Assembly (NCBI RefSeq): GCF_016652235.1
Contig: NZ_JAEPKU010000001.1
Location: 1 to 64,000, forward strand
Source: Dysgonomonas sp. Marseille-P4677
Lineage (GTDB): Bacteria > Bacteroidota > Bacteroidia > Bacteroidales > Dysgonomonadaceae
Reading direction: 5' to 3'
Length of the DNA: 64,000 nucleotides
The first letter of the stretch is position 1, and each line of letters starts with the position of its first letter. A model generated the notes under the pieces. That model was not told the DNA's origin. It ran no database searches and worked only from the letters and a program-made list of their open reading frames with translations. Below are positions 43,098 to 52,635 of the stretch, piece after piece. A program made the translations under genes and the position numbers.

Positions 43098-45911
43098 ATG
43101 AAAAGGTATATTCCCCTACTTTTATTTTTGTGTATCTTCTTTCAATTAAGTGCACAAGCTCAGACTGTAAATATAAAAGGCGCAATATTTGATGATGCGA
43201 CAAAAGATGGCATCGAATTAGCAAGTATTCGCATATTGAACGAAACAGACAGCACTTATATTACAGGTGCAGTGACGAATGAATCGGGGAAGTTTAGTGT
43301 TGGAGTAAAGCCCGGAAAATACATTTTACATATTTCTTTTCTAGGCTATCTGGAACAATTTGTAAATGTGAATACCCATGATAAAACTTCTATAGGGAAT
43401 ATATATTTAAAAGAAGACGGAATCATGTTAGCAGAGGCGACAGTAGAAGCTAAAGCTCCCGAAATAATAATAAAAGGAGATACCGCTGAATATAATGCAT
43501 CTGCTTACAAAGTGCAGGAAAGCGCAGTTTTAGGAGATCTGATAAAGAGACTGCCGGGAGCGGAGATAGATTCGGAAGGAAAAATAACTGTAAATGGAAA
43601 GGATATTTCTAAAATATTAGTTGATGGCAAGGATTTTTTTAGTAAAGATCCTAAAACTGCATCGGAGAACCTGCCTGCTAGAATGGTTGAAAAGTTACAA
43701 GTATTGGATCAAAAGTCAGATATGGCTCTTCTTACAGGCTTTGATGACGGAGAAGAGCAAACTGTAATAAACCTCGTAGTAAAGCCCGGGATGAAAGAAG
43801 GAGTTATGGGCTCCGTATCGGGAGGATATGGAAATAAAGACCGTTATGAAGGAAATGGTTTCGTAAATATTGCCAGAAATGACAACAGACTTTCTGCTTT
43901 AGGAAATTTTAATAATAATAACAACGCCGGAGGTGGCGGAGGAGGACGTGGTTGGGGCAGAAACCGAGGCCTTACCGAAACAGCAATGGGAGGCGTGAAT
44001 ATTGCAATGGAACCTTCAGAGAAATTTAAATACGATGGTGATGTTCAGTATAGAGGAACTGATAACGATGTGGAAACAATGAGCAACATAACATATACAA
44101 GTAGTGATATGGTTGAGAATAAAACTTCCTTCCAAAACAATAATAATAAAAATATGAACGGAAGGTTTAAATTCGAATGGCAACCGGATAGCCTGACTAA
44201 TATCATATTTAGGCCAAATGTCTCATATTCGAAGAATAATCAGTTTTCTTTTGGAAAATCGGAGCGAACAAGTGTGTCGAACGAAAGTGATAATTTTTTA
44301 TCTGATTCCAAATCAACGTCAGCAGGAAATACTCTTGGCTTGGATGGAAATCTATTAATAAATAGGAAACTAAATAGCAAGGGGAGATCTATTTCAGTAG
44401 AACTGTCTGGTGGATTATCTGATGGAGACACTGACGGTATAACTTACTCAGAAATTGATTATTACAATAAGGCAGAAGAACCAAAAATTCAGGATCAGAT
44501 TTATAATCAGAAAAACAACAGTTATAATTGGCGAACACGTTTGTCATATCTAGAGCCTATAGGGAGGAATAATTTTCTTGAACTAGCTTATAATATAAGA
44601 AACACCCATTCTGAAACAGATAAGAAAACATATGAACAAGATGCTTCTAAAGACTATACAGTCATCGCAGAAGATTATACTCGTATTACAAAGAACGACT
44701 TTTTAAATCAGAATATATCATTAAACTTTCAGGCTCGTCGCCAAAAATATAATTATACAGTAGGGGTGGGATTAGAACCTTCGCGTTCGCAAACATCCGT
44801 TGTACAGCCTAATATGAAAGAAAATAAAGATAGAGCACGAAATTTTATCAATTTTGCTCCAAGGGTGGAATTGAATTATTTGTGGGATAAGCGGCATAAT
44901 CTTCGGATAAGGTATAACGGGCAAACAGATCAGGCATCTACGGATCAGTTATATGATGGTATTATTACCCAGAGTGCTACAGATACTACACGAGGTAATC
45001 CGAATTTGAAACCTAGTTTTGAACATAGGTTGAATATCCGTTATCAAAAATATATGGCAGAGAAAGCGTCATCTATTATGAGTTTTGCCGATATCAGATA
45101 TACCACAAATGCGATTGCTTCTATTACCCGTATTGGAGAAGGCAATAGCCGAAATACAACTTATGAGAACATTGATGGAAATATGACAGGTCGACTAATG
45201 TTTATGTATAATACTCCATTGAGGAACAAACGCTTTTCTATCAATACTCGTACATTTGCTAATTATAGCAGGGATAATACTTTTATTACAGATCGTAATG
45301 GCGGTGATCCTCAAAAGAACACAGCTAATACCTATGGCATAAATGAGGGGTTAGGTCTGAAATTCAATTCAGATAAATTTCAGTTTAATATTAGAGGAAG
45401 TATATCTTATGAAAATACAAGAAACTCTTTGTCCTCAAATCTAAATGAATCACTTAAAAATCAGGAAATTTATAATTATGGAGGTGGCGGTGATTTCTCA
45501 TGGTATTTACCATATAATTTTGTGCTTGAAAGTGACTTGAATTATTCATCTAATTCAGGTTATTCAGGAGGTTATCAGGAAAACTCATGGATATGGAATG
45601 CTTCGCTAGCAAAAGAATTTAACATAAAAATAAAAAAAGATGCGGGTACGACTAATCTTCCTGCCACTTTACGCTTTAAGATATACGATATACTACAGGA
45701 TCAAAGTAATATATCCCGTAGCTCAAACGCAAACAATATAACTTATAGCACCTATAATACGATCAGCAGTTATTTTATAGTAGGCCTTACTATTCGCTTC
45801 CAATCTTTCAAAGGAGGAGCGAAGAGTAGTGATATGGAGTATGACGGTGGTCGCAGATATGGTCCTCCTGGAGGTGGAAGAGGCGGCAGAGGTGGTGGCC
45901 CAATGTTTTAG
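43098..45911 (+). CDS. TonB-receptor-type outer-membrane barrel with carboxypeptidase-like domain
   Basis: The 937-residue protein has a signal peptide (about 1-22), then a carboxypeptidase regulatory-like beta-sandwich (about 24-112). A plug-like region follows (about 115-225; LGDLIKRLPGAEIDSEGKITVNGKDISKILVDGKDFF in order), then a long outer-membrane barrel (outer membrane beta-barrel family OMP_b-brl_3 type). A Gly-rich loop sits at about 274-290 (NNNNNAGGGGGGRGWGRNRG) and the last 20 residues are Gly/Arg/Pro-rich, ending PMF. No SusD partner or sigma/anti-sigma pair is adjacent, so it is not a standard glycan-uptake locus. The transported ligand, if any, is unknown. It shares a bidirectional terminator with the gene at 45996. 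Confidence 0.88.
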   Translation: MKRYIPLLLFLCIFFQLSAQAQTVNIKGAIFDDATKDGIELASIRILNETDSTYITGAVTNESGKFSVGVKPGKYILHISFLGYLEQFVNVNTHDKTSIGNIYLKEDGIMLAEATVEAKAPEIIIKGDTAEYNASAYKVQESAVLGDLIKRLPGAEIDSEGKITVNGKDISKILVDGKDFFSKDPKTASENLPARMVEKLQVLDQKSDMALLTGFDDGEEQTVINLVVKPGMKEGVMGSVSGGYGNKDRYEGNGFVNIARNDNRLSALGNFNNNNNAGGGGGGRGWGRNRGLTETAMGGVNIAMEPSEKFKYDGDVQYRGTDNDVETMSNITYTSSDMVENKTSFQNNNNKNMNGRFKFEWQPDSLTNIIFRPNVSYSKNNQFSFGKSERTSVSNESDNFLSDSKSTSAGNTLGLDGNLLINRKLNSKGRSISVELSGGLSDGDTDGITYSEIDYYNKAEEPKIQDQIYNQKNNSYNWRTRLSYLEPIGRNNFLELAYNIRNTHSETDKKTYEQDASKDYTVIAEDYTRITKNDFLNQNISLNFQARRQKYNYTVGVGLEPSRSQTSVVQPNMKENKDRARNFINFAPRVELNYLWDKRHNLRIRYNGQTDQASTDQLYDGIITQSATDTTRGNPNLKPSFEHRLNIRYQKYMAEKASSIMSFADIRYTTNAIASITRIGEGNSRNTTYENIDGNMTGRLMFMYNTPLRNKRFSINTRTFANYSRDNTFITDRNGGDPQKNTANTYGINEGLGLKFNSDKFQFNIRGSISYENTRNSLSSNLNESLKNQEIYNYGGGGDFSWYLPYNFVLESDLNYSSNSGYSGGYQENSWIWNASLAKEFNIKIKKDAGTTNLPATLRFKIYDILQDQSNISRSSNANNITYSTYNTISSYFIVGLTIRFQSFKGGAKSSDMEYDGGRRYGPPGGGRGGRGGGPMF

Positions 45912-45936
45912 CAATTAAATTAATATATACTTTTAT

Positions 45937-45978
45937 AAAATAAATGGGGATGGCAGTCATGCCATCCCCATTTATTTT
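45937..45978. terminator. Bidirectional terminator between the barrel gene and the DUF3836-like gene
   Basis: A long perfect stem (AAATGGGGATGGCA at 45942-45955, TGCCATCCCCATTT at 45960-45973) with loop GTCA is extended by A-T pairs to 45937 and 45978. It serves two convergent genes. Confidence 0.92.
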
Positions 45979-45995
45979 AAAACTTTAACGACGGA

Positions 45996-46445
45996 TTATT
46001 TTAGAGTAATGAGATCGTTTATGTTATCAGTATTATTTACTTCCTTTATTTGCTTAACAGATAGCAGCTCATTATTATCACCATATAAATAGATAATCAT
46101 GTCCATCTTTTCAGACCACTTTTCTTTATTATTATTCCATTTTGTATAAGTCATACTCGCTAACTTATTTACTTCATTATATTGGTATTTATGTATACCA
46201 CAATTGATCCAACCTTTTTCCTTGTCCCATATACTCAATGTTCTCGTAAGGATTTTTCCTTTTTTATCATAGAAGTAGCAAACTTTCTCTTGAGGAACTA
46301 AGGTCTTTCCCTCTAGTGTAATATATTCTTTTGTTATACCTGATTCATTACTTCCAACATTGCTATAAGTTTTTGTCTCTTTAGCATTAAGATTCATTAT
46401 TGATACTAATACGGCGAATACTGAAGTTAAAATAGTTGTTTTCAT
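45996..46445 (-). CDS. Small exported protein, DUF3836-like
   Basis: The 149-residue protein has a signal peptide (1-21, ending LNAKE). The mature domain has repeated short beta-turn units of the type KVCYFYDKKGKILTRTLSIWD and HKYQYNEVNKLASMTYTKWNNN. This matches small DUF3836-type proteins that are frequent in Bacteroides and relatives; function is unknown. It is monocistronic with a -7 box at 46493-46500 (minus strand). The family name is given from pattern memory, not from a search. Confidence 0.75.
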   Translation of the reverse strand: MKTTILTSVFAVLVSIMNLNAKETKTYSNVGSNESGITKEYITLEGKTLVPQEKVCYFYDKKGKILTRTLSIWDKEKGWINCGIHKYQYNEVNKLASMTYTKWNNNKEKWSEKMDMIIYLYGDNNELLSVKQIKEVNNTDNINDLITLK

Positions 46446-46492
46446 AATTGTATGTTTTTAATTTGTAATTATTCATATAGAATATATTATGT

Positions 46493-46500
46493 CAAATCTA
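46493..46500 (-). promoter_or_regulatory. Candidate -7 box for the DUF3836-like gene
   Basis: The minus strand reads TAGATTTG (TAnnTTTG), 47 nt upstream of the start codon. Confidence 0.4.
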
Positions 46501-46706
46501 TGCCATAAATTATAAGGTGCTTATACATAGTGTTCTATGTGTTTTTGTCATTTTTTATTATGTAAATTATTTTTACAATTGATGTTTATTTTTGATACAG
46601 AAGATTTAAATTATATCTTTCCTCTTTATCTAAAAATCCTGATTCAGGTAGTGAGTTCAGGTCTAATTATATTATTACAAAACGAACAACTAAGAACTAT
46701 TATCTT

Positions 46707-46714
46707 TATTTTTG
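46707..46714 (+). promoter_or_regulatory. Candidate -7 box for the subtilase-xseA-ispD operon
   Basis: TATTTTTG lies 19 nt before the subtilase start codon. No -33 TTTG is visible at the right distance. Confidence 0.45.
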
Positions 46715-46733
46715 CATAAAACATATAATAAAC

Positions 46734-48158
46734 ATGAAGAAGATTCCTTTGCTATGCATTCTGCTTTTTATAGTTTCTGCTTTATTTGCGCAGAGCTATA
46801 ATTACAAATTTCGCTTAACACTAAAAGACAAAGGGCAAACTGCCTATACGATAGATAAGCCATCAGAATTTCTGTCTTCTAAGGCCATAGAACGCCGCCA
46901 GAAACAAAATCTGCCAATAGATAAAACAGATCTGCCTATTTCGGACGACTATTTGAAAGCCATAGAAGATTTGGGAGGAGTCGTTGTTGCAAAGAGTAAA
47001 TGGTTGGGTACAGTTGCTGTCCATTGTACCGATAGCATGATGATCGAAAAACTAAAAGAACTGCCATTTGTATCTGATGCATTATTTGTGTGGAAAGGAA
47101 AGCCAAAAGGAGAGTTGATAAACGATAGTATAATTAGATATCCTGCATTGGAGACCATTTCTTTCGGAAACTATTATTCCAAGTCTGTGGATAATATAAA
47201 AATCAATAACGGACAATATTTACATGACGCAGGATTCAAGGGTAAAGGAATAGATATTGCTGTTATAGATGCCGGATTTAACCATTTGCCTCAAATAGAG
47301 ATGCTCGATAATTTGACGATACTTGGTTCTAAAGGGTTTGTATATGAAAATGAAGATTTGTTTAATAACGCAAACCAGCATGGATTGAATGTATTGTCTT
47401 GCATAGGTACTAACAAACCAATGCAGTTTGTAGGTACAGCACCTCAAGCAGCATTTTGGTTATTGGGTTCTGAAGACGCTCGCAGTGAATTTCCTATAGA
47501 AGAAGACTATTGGGCAACTGCTGTTGAATATGCGGATAGTGTAGGAGTTGCAGTTGTAAATACGTCTTTGGGATATAATAATTTCGATAGCCCCGCTAAA
47601 AGTTATACGCATAAGGACATTGATGGGAAAACATCATATATAACTCGTGCGGCAGAGAGAGCTACTCAAAAAGGGATGCTCATCATTGTCAGTGGGGGAA
47701 ATTCAGGTGATTCGGAATGGGAAAAGATAACTCCGCCATCCGATGCTTTTAATGTGCTGACTGTCGGTGCCATAAAAAGAGATTCCACCATCGCTCCATT
47801 CAGTTCGAGAGGCTTAACGGCGGACCTTCGTATTAAACCGGATGTTATGGCTTTAGGAGCAGGATCGATAGTAGTTGATGATAAAGGATTGGTTACTCGT
47901 AAATCGGGTACTTCATTCTCCTCTCCAATCATGAGTGGAATGGCTGCCTGTCTTTGGCAGGCGTTGCCGAGTCTAACCAATATTGAGATTCTTACTATTA
48001 TAAAACAAGCTTCAGATAATTATGAAACCCCTGACCGCGACTATGGCTATGGTATTCCTGATATGAAAATAGCCTTGGAGTTAGGACAGGCTCTTGTAGC
48101 TAAGAAAGAAGAATTGAAGAATATACAACAAAGCAAAGACTCTAAAAGAAAAAAATGA
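46734..48158 (+). CDS. Subtilisin-like serine protease (S8), exported
   Basis: The 474-residue protein has a signal peptide (1-19, ending ALFAQ) and an N-terminal propeptide-like region (about 20-150). The S8 catalytic domain carries Asp179 (AVIDAGFN), His216 (NQHGLNV), the oxyanion Asn323 (SGGNSGDS) and Ser394 (SGTSFSSP). It probably acts in the periplasm or outside the cell. No C-terminal sorting domain of the type IX system is evident; it ends in a Lys/Glu-rich tail. Its stop overlaps xseA by 4 nt, so this protease gene heads a housekeeping operon. Confidence 0.92.
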   Translation: MKKIPLLCILLFIVSALFAQSYNYKFRLTLKDKGQTAYTIDKPSEFLSSKAIERRQKQNLPIDKTDLPISDDYLKAIEDLGGVVVAKSKWLGTVAVHCTDSMMIEKLKELPFVSDALFVWKGKPKGELINDSIIRYPALETISFGNYYSKSVDNIKINNGQYLHDAGFKGKGIDIAVIDAGFNHLPQIEMLDNLTILGSKGFVYENEDLFNNANQHGLNVLSCIGTNKPMQFVGTAPQAAFWLLGSEDARSEFPIEEDYWATAVEYADSVGVAVVNTSLGYNNFDSPAKSYTHKDIDGKTSYITRAAERATQKGMLIIVSGGNSGDSEWEKITPPSDAFNVLTVGAIKRDSTIAPFSSRGLTADLRIKPDVMALGAGSIVVDDKGLVTRKSGTSFSSPIMSGMAACLWQALPSLTNIEILTIIKQASDNYETPDRDYGYGIPDMKIALELGQALVAKKEELKNIQQSKDSKRKK

Positions 48159-49522
48159 ACAATTCAGCCATATCCCTCTATGAACTGAATAGCCTTATAA
48201 AAGGTGTTCTAAGCGATAGTATTCCCGAACGGCTTTGGATAAGAGCAGAGATGAGCGATGTGCGTGTTAATCAGAACGGCCATTGCTATCTTGAATTTAT
48301 CGAAAAAGACCAATCCGGAAGAACATTGGTTGCAAAAGTTAGAGGAATGATATGGGCAAATACTTTCTATTTACTTAGGTCTTATTTTGAAAACGCTACA
48401 AAACAGAGTTTTTCTTCAGGACTTAAAGTCTTAGTGCAAGTGAGCGTCGATTTTCATGAGCTTTATGGTCTGAGTCTGACAGTCTACGATATAGATCCGA
48501 GCTATACACTCGGCGATCAGGCATTAAACAGAGCCGCTATATTGAAACAATTGGAAGAAGATGGAGTCCTTTATCTGAATAAAGAATTGGAATTGCCTTT
48601 GCCTACTAATAGAATTGCTATTATTTCTTCTCCAACAGCAGCAGGATATGAAGACTTTTTAGATCAACTGCATAAAAACGCCTTTGGGTTTGTATTCTAT
48701 ACCAAATTATTTCCTGCTATTATGCAGGGCGACAGAGCCGAAGATTCTGTAATTTCAGCATTGGAGCGTATATATGAATATCAGGATTGTTTCGATGTGG
48801 TAGTTATTATACGGGGTGGTGGAGCAACCTCCGATTTGAGTTGTTTCGATTCCTATTTGCTTGCAGCCAGTTGTGCGCAGTTTTCCTTGCCTATTATTAC
48901 AGGAATAGGGCATGAACGGGACGAAACGGTTCTGGATATTGTGGCGCACACTAGAGCTAAAACTCCAACGGCAGTTGCCGAATTTTTAATTAATAATCTG
49001 GCCGAAACCGCATTGGAATTAGCAGAAATATCACAAGATATAGTTTCTTCTGTTGTACAACGTTTGCAGGAAGAAAATGTAAAGTTAAATGTTTTTGAGA
49101 CTAAAAATTCTTTTGTGTTGAAAGGTTGGTATAGAGAACAGCAAACAATACTATCTTCATCCAAAGTTGTTTTGATAAGAGGAATGCAGCGTATACAACG
49201 CGAGAATATGAATAAATTTGATTTATTGGAAGAGGTTCTTAGTAAGAAATCGCAACAAATGCTGAAAATGAACGAAGAGCGTTTCCTCCAAATAGAAGAG
49301 TCTCTGAATCGTAATACACAAAGATTACTTAAAGATGAATCAAACAAGTTGCAAATATTGGAAAAACATATACAATTATCTTCTCCCGAGAATATTTTAA
49401 AGAAAGGATATACCTTGACTATGAAAGCAGGCAAGGTAATAAAGCAAAGTGAAGTATTGAAAAGCGGAGATGAGATAACTACTTGCTTTTCAGATGGTCA
49501 AATAGATTCGATAGTAAAATAA
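48155..49522 (+). CDS. xseA: Exodeoxyribonuclease VII large subunit
   Basis: The 455-residue protein has the N-terminal OB fold (RIRAEMSDVR-like WIRAEMSDVRVNQNGHCYLEFIEKD in order), the catalytic domain with RIAIISSPTAAGYEDFL, VVIIRGGGATSDLSCFDSYLLA and ITGIGHERDETVLDIVAHTRAKTPTAVAE, then a long coiled-coil region (about 280-410). With XseB it degrades single-stranded DNA to short oligonucleotides. It overlaps the protease gene by 4 nt. Its partner xseB is separated from it by a WG-repeat gene. Confidence 0.96.
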   Translation: MNNSAISLYELNSLIKGVLSDSIPERLWIRAEMSDVRVNQNGHCYLEFIEKDQSGRTLVAKVRGMIWANTFYLLRSYFENATKQSFSSGLKVLVQVSVDFHELYGLSLTVYDIDPSYTLGDQALNRAAILKQLEEDGVLYLNKELELPLPTNRIAIISSPTAAGYEDFLDQLHKNAFGFVFYTKLFPAIMQGDRAEDSVISALERIYEYQDCFDVVVIIRGGGATSDLSCFDSYLLAASCAQFSLPIITGIGHERDETVLDIVAHTRAKTPTAVAEFLINNLAETALELAEISQDIVSSVVQRLQEENVKLNVFETKNSFVLKGWYREQQTILSSSKVVLIRGMQRIQRENMNKFDLLEEVLSKKSQQMLKMNEERFLQIEESLNRNTQRLLKDESNKLQILEKHIQLSSPENILKKGYTLTMKAGKVIKQSEVLKSGDEITTCFSDGQIDSIVK

Positions 49523-49523
49523 G

Positions 49524-50576
49524 ATGAGCATAACAAATAAAAAACCATTACCATTTTTATTTCCGTTTAATTTTAATGACGGAATGGTTCAAATAGCGCG
49601 ACAATCGGGTATGGGTTACGCCAATAAAAGTGGAGAGCTTATTATTCCGTGTTCTTATACTACCGGATATTCTTTCAGTGAAGGCTTGGCTTATGTAATT
49701 AAAGGAGATAAAAAAGCATTTATCAATAAATTGGGTCAAGAAGTTATTTCTCTGAAGTACGAAGAAGTTGATATGTTTTGCGAAGGTCTTGCAGCTGTGA
49801 TGGATGTTGAAGGCAAATGGGGATTCATTGATCAAATGGGCAATGAAGTAATACCATGTGAATACGACGAAGTAAACTGGTTTACGGAAGGACTCTGTGG
49901 CGTTTATACAAAAGAAGGAGGTGGATTTATAGATAAATCAGGCAATAAAGTGATCCCTTGTATATACGATAGCATACTGGAGTTTAATGACGGGGTTGCA
50001 ATTGTTTGTAAAGATGGGTATAGTGGATGTATTGATATGAAAGGCAATATTGTCGTACCCTTAATATATGGAAAACTAGATTTAAGTAGATGTGTAGATG
50101 GTAGGATTACACTGGGTAAAGGAGATAAGTACGGAGCAATAGATAAAAATGGGAATGAAGTTATTCCTTTTATTTATGAAGATATCTCTGATTTCTCCGA
50201 AGGATTGGTTACGGTTTTGCTGAATGGAAAATACGGATGTATTAATAAAGGAGGAGAGGTAGTTATTCCATTCGAATATGATGCCATCGAAGATTTTAGT
50301 GAAGGTCTTGCAGCTGTTAAAAAAGCCGGTAAATGGGGATTTATAGATAGGAATAACAATTTGGCTATTCCTTTCCAATATAATATTGCTAATTCATTTT
50401 CTGATGGCCTGGCATTTGTCCGCAGAGGGGGACGTAAAGGTTATTATATCGATCATAATAATGAGGTAAATGTCGTTTTGACCAAAGAATATACAATTGT
50501 AGAAAAAGTAAAGATTGGCTTTTTTATCGCTGCCTTTTTAGGAATTATAGTATTGTTAATTAGTAAACTATTTTGA
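49524..50576 (+). CDS. Tail-anchored WG-repeat protein
   Basis: The 350-residue protein is built of eight to nine WG repeats, each near WGFIDKxGNEVIP followed by YD-x5-F-x-EGLA. Clear units begin at about 30, 65, 99, 133, 167, 203, 237 and 271. There is no signal peptide, but residues 331-349 form a single hydrophobic helix at the very C-terminus, predicting a tail anchor with the repeats in the cytoplasm. WG repeats form beta-rich scaffolds, usually for protein binding. The gene sits 1 nt after xseA and 3 nt before xseB, so it is co-expressed with exonuclease VII; whether it works with it is unknown. Confidence 0.9.
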   Translation: MSITNKKPLPFLFPFNFNDGMVQIARQSGMGYANKSGELIIPCSYTTGYSFSEGLAYVIKGDKKAFINKLGQEVISLKYEEVDMFCEGLAAVMDVEGKWGFIDQMGNEVIPCEYDEVNWFTEGLCGVYTKEGGGFIDKSGNKVIPCIYDSILEFNDGVAIVCKDGYSGCIDMKGNIVVPLIYGKLDLSRCVDGRITLGKGDKYGAIDKNGNEVIPFIYEDISDFSEGLVTVLLNGKYGCINKGGEVVIPFEYDAIEDFSEGLAAVKKAGKWGFIDRNNNLAIPFQYNIANSFSDGLAFVRRGGRKGYYIDHNNEVNVVLTKEYTIVEKVKIGFFIAAFLGIIVLLISKLF

Positions 50577-50579
50577 TTT

Positions 50580-50777
50580 ATGGCAAAAAAGGAACAAACA
50601 TATGGCGATGCGATGCAGGAATTACAGGATATTATGTATCGCATCGAGAATGACGATCTTGACGTGGATATACTTCTCGAAGAAGTGAAGAAAGCAGCAA
50701 CTCTCATTAAGTTTTGCAAAGATAAGTTGCAGAAAACAAATGTAGAAATACAAAAGATACTTGATAAAATAGAATGA
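50580..50777 (+). CDS. xseB: Exodeoxyribonuclease VII small subunit
   Basis: The 65-residue helical protein has the XseB pattern: [44 protein letters not shown] in order. Several copies bind the coiled coil of XseA. It overlaps ispD by 4 nt. Confidence 0.95.
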   Translation: MAKKEQTYGDAMQELQDIMYRIENDDLDVDILLEEVKKAATLIKFCKDKLQKTNVEIQKILDKIE

Positions 50778-51448
50778 GCCGAAGAAATGTCATTATAGTC
50801 GCTGGCGGCAAAGGATTACGTATGGGTAGCGATTTGCCGAAACAATTTATACCTGTTGGCGGTAAACCTGTATTGATGCGTACTATCGAGAATTTTTACC
50901 ATTTCGATAATGATATAAATATTATTCTGGTATTACCTCTTTCTCATCAAGTATATTGGAAAGAGCTTTGTGCCAATTATCATTTCGAAATCGTGCATAC
51001 TATTGCCATGGGAGGCGATACTCGTTTTCACTCGGTAAAGAATGGTTTAGCCATGGTTAATGAAGGCATTGTTGGGGTACAGGATGGTGTAAGGCCTTTT
51101 GGTTCGATGGAAATGATTGGAAGATGCTTCGATGCAGTAGAAAAATACCAAGCGGTTATTCCTGTCGTTGATTCTACCGATAGCCTTCGTGAGATATTAG
51201 ACGGTAAGCACAGCCGTATTGTAGATCGTTCGAAAATTCGTTTAGTACAAACACCGCAAGTGTTCGATGTATCTCTGTTAAAAAAGGCGTATGAAACAGA
51301 ATTTAAAGAAACTTTTACCGACGATGCTTCTGTTGTTGAGGCAATGGGTATAAATATCCATCTGGTAAAAGGGGAGGTGACGAATATAAAGATAACTACG
51401 CCTTTAGATTTGAAGATTGGGGAGTTGATTGCTGATTCATCTATTTGA
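50774..51448 (+). CDS. ispD: 2-C-methyl-D-erythritol 4-phosphate cytidylyltransferase
   Basis: The 224-residue enzyme of the MEP isoprenoid pathway transfers CMP to methylerythritol phosphate. It has the nucleotide loop [17 protein letters not shown], then GVQDGVRPF and [11 protein letters not shown]. The family's usual A-A-G-x-G-x-R-M start is nearly kept ([10 protein letters not shown]). It is the last gene of the operon; no strong terminator is seen after it, and the 34-nt element of the next gene starts 71 nt later. Confidence 0.96.
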   Translation: MSRRNVIIVAGGKGLRMGSDLPKQFIPVGGKPVLMRTIENFYHFDNDINIILVLPLSHQVYWKELCANYHFEIVHTIAMGGDTRFHSVKNGLAMVNEGIVGVQDGVRPFGSMEMIGRCFDAVEKYQAVIPVVDSTDSLREILDGKHSRIVDRSKIRLVQTPQVFDVSLLKKAYETEFKETFTDDASVVEAMGINIHLVKGEVTNIKITTPLDLKIGELIADSSI

Positions 51449-51519
51449 TAGAAGTTTATCTATAAATAGAGAATGGATTATAGCTAAATATAGTTTTAGA
51501 AAATAGATGAAAAGATTTG

Positions 51520-51553
51520 AAAAGTGTAACCTTTGTCACCTTTTAGTTAAAAA
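51520..51553 (+). repeat. 34-nt upstream element, copy B
   Basis: All 34 nt are identical to 36284-36317. It ends 14 nt before the start codon of the M20 deacylase at 51568 (13 nt in copy A). The sequence on either side differs between the two copies, so only the element is shared. Confidence 0.85.
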
Positions 51554-51567
51554 TGAAATAAAGAATT

Positions 51568-52635
51568 ATGGAACTAGATATAGATGCCTTGTATTACAAC
51601 GCTGTAGATCTACTGAAAGAAATGATCAAAACTCCCTCTTTTAGCAGGGAGGAACACAATGTTGTAGAAGTTGTGGCGGCTTGTATGCGAAAAATGGGTT
51701 TTGAGCCCGAACGAAAAGGAAATAACCTATGGGTTCGAAACAAAGACTTTGAGGAATCCAAACCGACTATACTACTAAATTCGCATATGGATACCGTACG
51801 CCCTGTTTCAGGTTGGACAAAAGATCCCTTTATGCCTGAAATAGAAGGTGAGGTATTGTACGGACTAGGAAGTAATGATGCCGGTGCAAGTTTTGTCTGT
51901 CTGTTGCATACATTCTTTATACTTACAAGTAAAAAACAGGATTATAATCTGATATTTTTGGCTTCGTGTGAAGAGGAAGTTTCAGGGAAAGATGGGGCAG
52001 AGGCGATTGTACCTCTTCTTCCTAAAATTGAATTTGGTATTGTTGGCGAGCCCACACAAATGAACCCTGCTATTGCAGAAAAAGGTTTACTTGTACTCGA
52101 TTGCACTTCCTATGGCAAAGCTGGACATGCAGCTCGCAATGAAGGTGAGAATGCGATATATAAAGCAATGCAGGATATAGATTGGTTCAGAACTTATCAA
52201 TTTCCGAAAGTGAGCGATTTGCTCGGTCCTGTAAAAATGACGGTGAGTATGATAAATGCAGGTACACAACACAATGTAGTACCTGATAAATGTGATTTTG
52301 TAGTTGATGTGCGTAGCAATGAACTATACAGTAATGAGGAACTTTTCGAGATAATAGATAAACACACTTCTTGCGAAGTTAGACCTCGTTCTTTTCGACT
52401 TAATTCTTCTCGTATAGCTATCGAGAACCCTTTTGTGCAACGGGCCATTATGATAGGAAAAGAAACCTATGGCTCTCCTACGCTCTCCGATCAAACATTT
52501 ATGCCTTTTCCCACATTAAAGATGGGCCCGGGCGATTCAGCCCGTTCGCATACTGCCGATGAATATATTTTGCTCAGCGAGATACGGGAAGCAATAGAGC
52601 TATATGTAAAACTTTTGGACGGATTACGCCTCTGA
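51568..52635 (+). CDS. argE: M20 peptidase: acetyl/succinyl-ornithine deacylase-like
   Basis: The 355-residue metalloenzyme has the M20 ligands His73 and Asp75 (NSHMDTV), Asp104 (GSNDAG), the catalytic Glu135-Glu136 pair (SCEEEVSG) and a late His (RSHTADEY). It resembles the Bacteroidetes ArgE group, which release ornithine from N-acetyl or N-succinyl ornithine in arginine synthesis (some Bacteroides use the succinyl form). No other arginine gene is nearby. The 34-nt element lies directly upstream. The 3' end overlaps the convergent kup gene by 12 nt. Confidence 0.85.
   Translation: MELDIDALYYNAVDLLKEMIKTPSFSREEHNVVEVVAACMRKMGFEPERKGNNLWVRNKDFEESKPTILLNSHMDTVRPVSGWTKDPFMPEIEGEVLYGLGSNDAGASFVCLLHTFFILTSKKQDYNLIFLASCEEEVSGKDGAEAIVPLLPKIEFGIVGEPTQMNPAIAEKGLLVLDCTSYGKAGHAARNEGENAIYKAMQDIDWFRTYQFPKVSDLLGPVKMTVSMINAGTQHNVVPDKCDFVVDVRSNELYSNEELFEIIDKHTSCEVRPRSFRLNSSRIAIENPFVQRAIMIGKETYGSPTLSDQTFMPFPTLKMGPGDSARSHTADEYILLSEIREAIELYVKLLDGLRL

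Noticed and set aside
45850-45911. Short GGAGGTGG-like tandem repeat
   Set aside because: It is in frame and codes for the Gly/Arg-rich tail of the barrel protein; no sign of an independent DNA element.
46537-46719. 60-codon open frame upstream of the subtilase gene
   Set aside because: AT-rich, no recognisable protein features, and it ends over the candidate promoter; judged noncoding.
49600-50450. Spaced near-repeats such as AAATGGGGATT
   Set aside because: They are the coding units of the WG repeats, with period matching the protein repeats, not a CRISPR or intergenic repeat.
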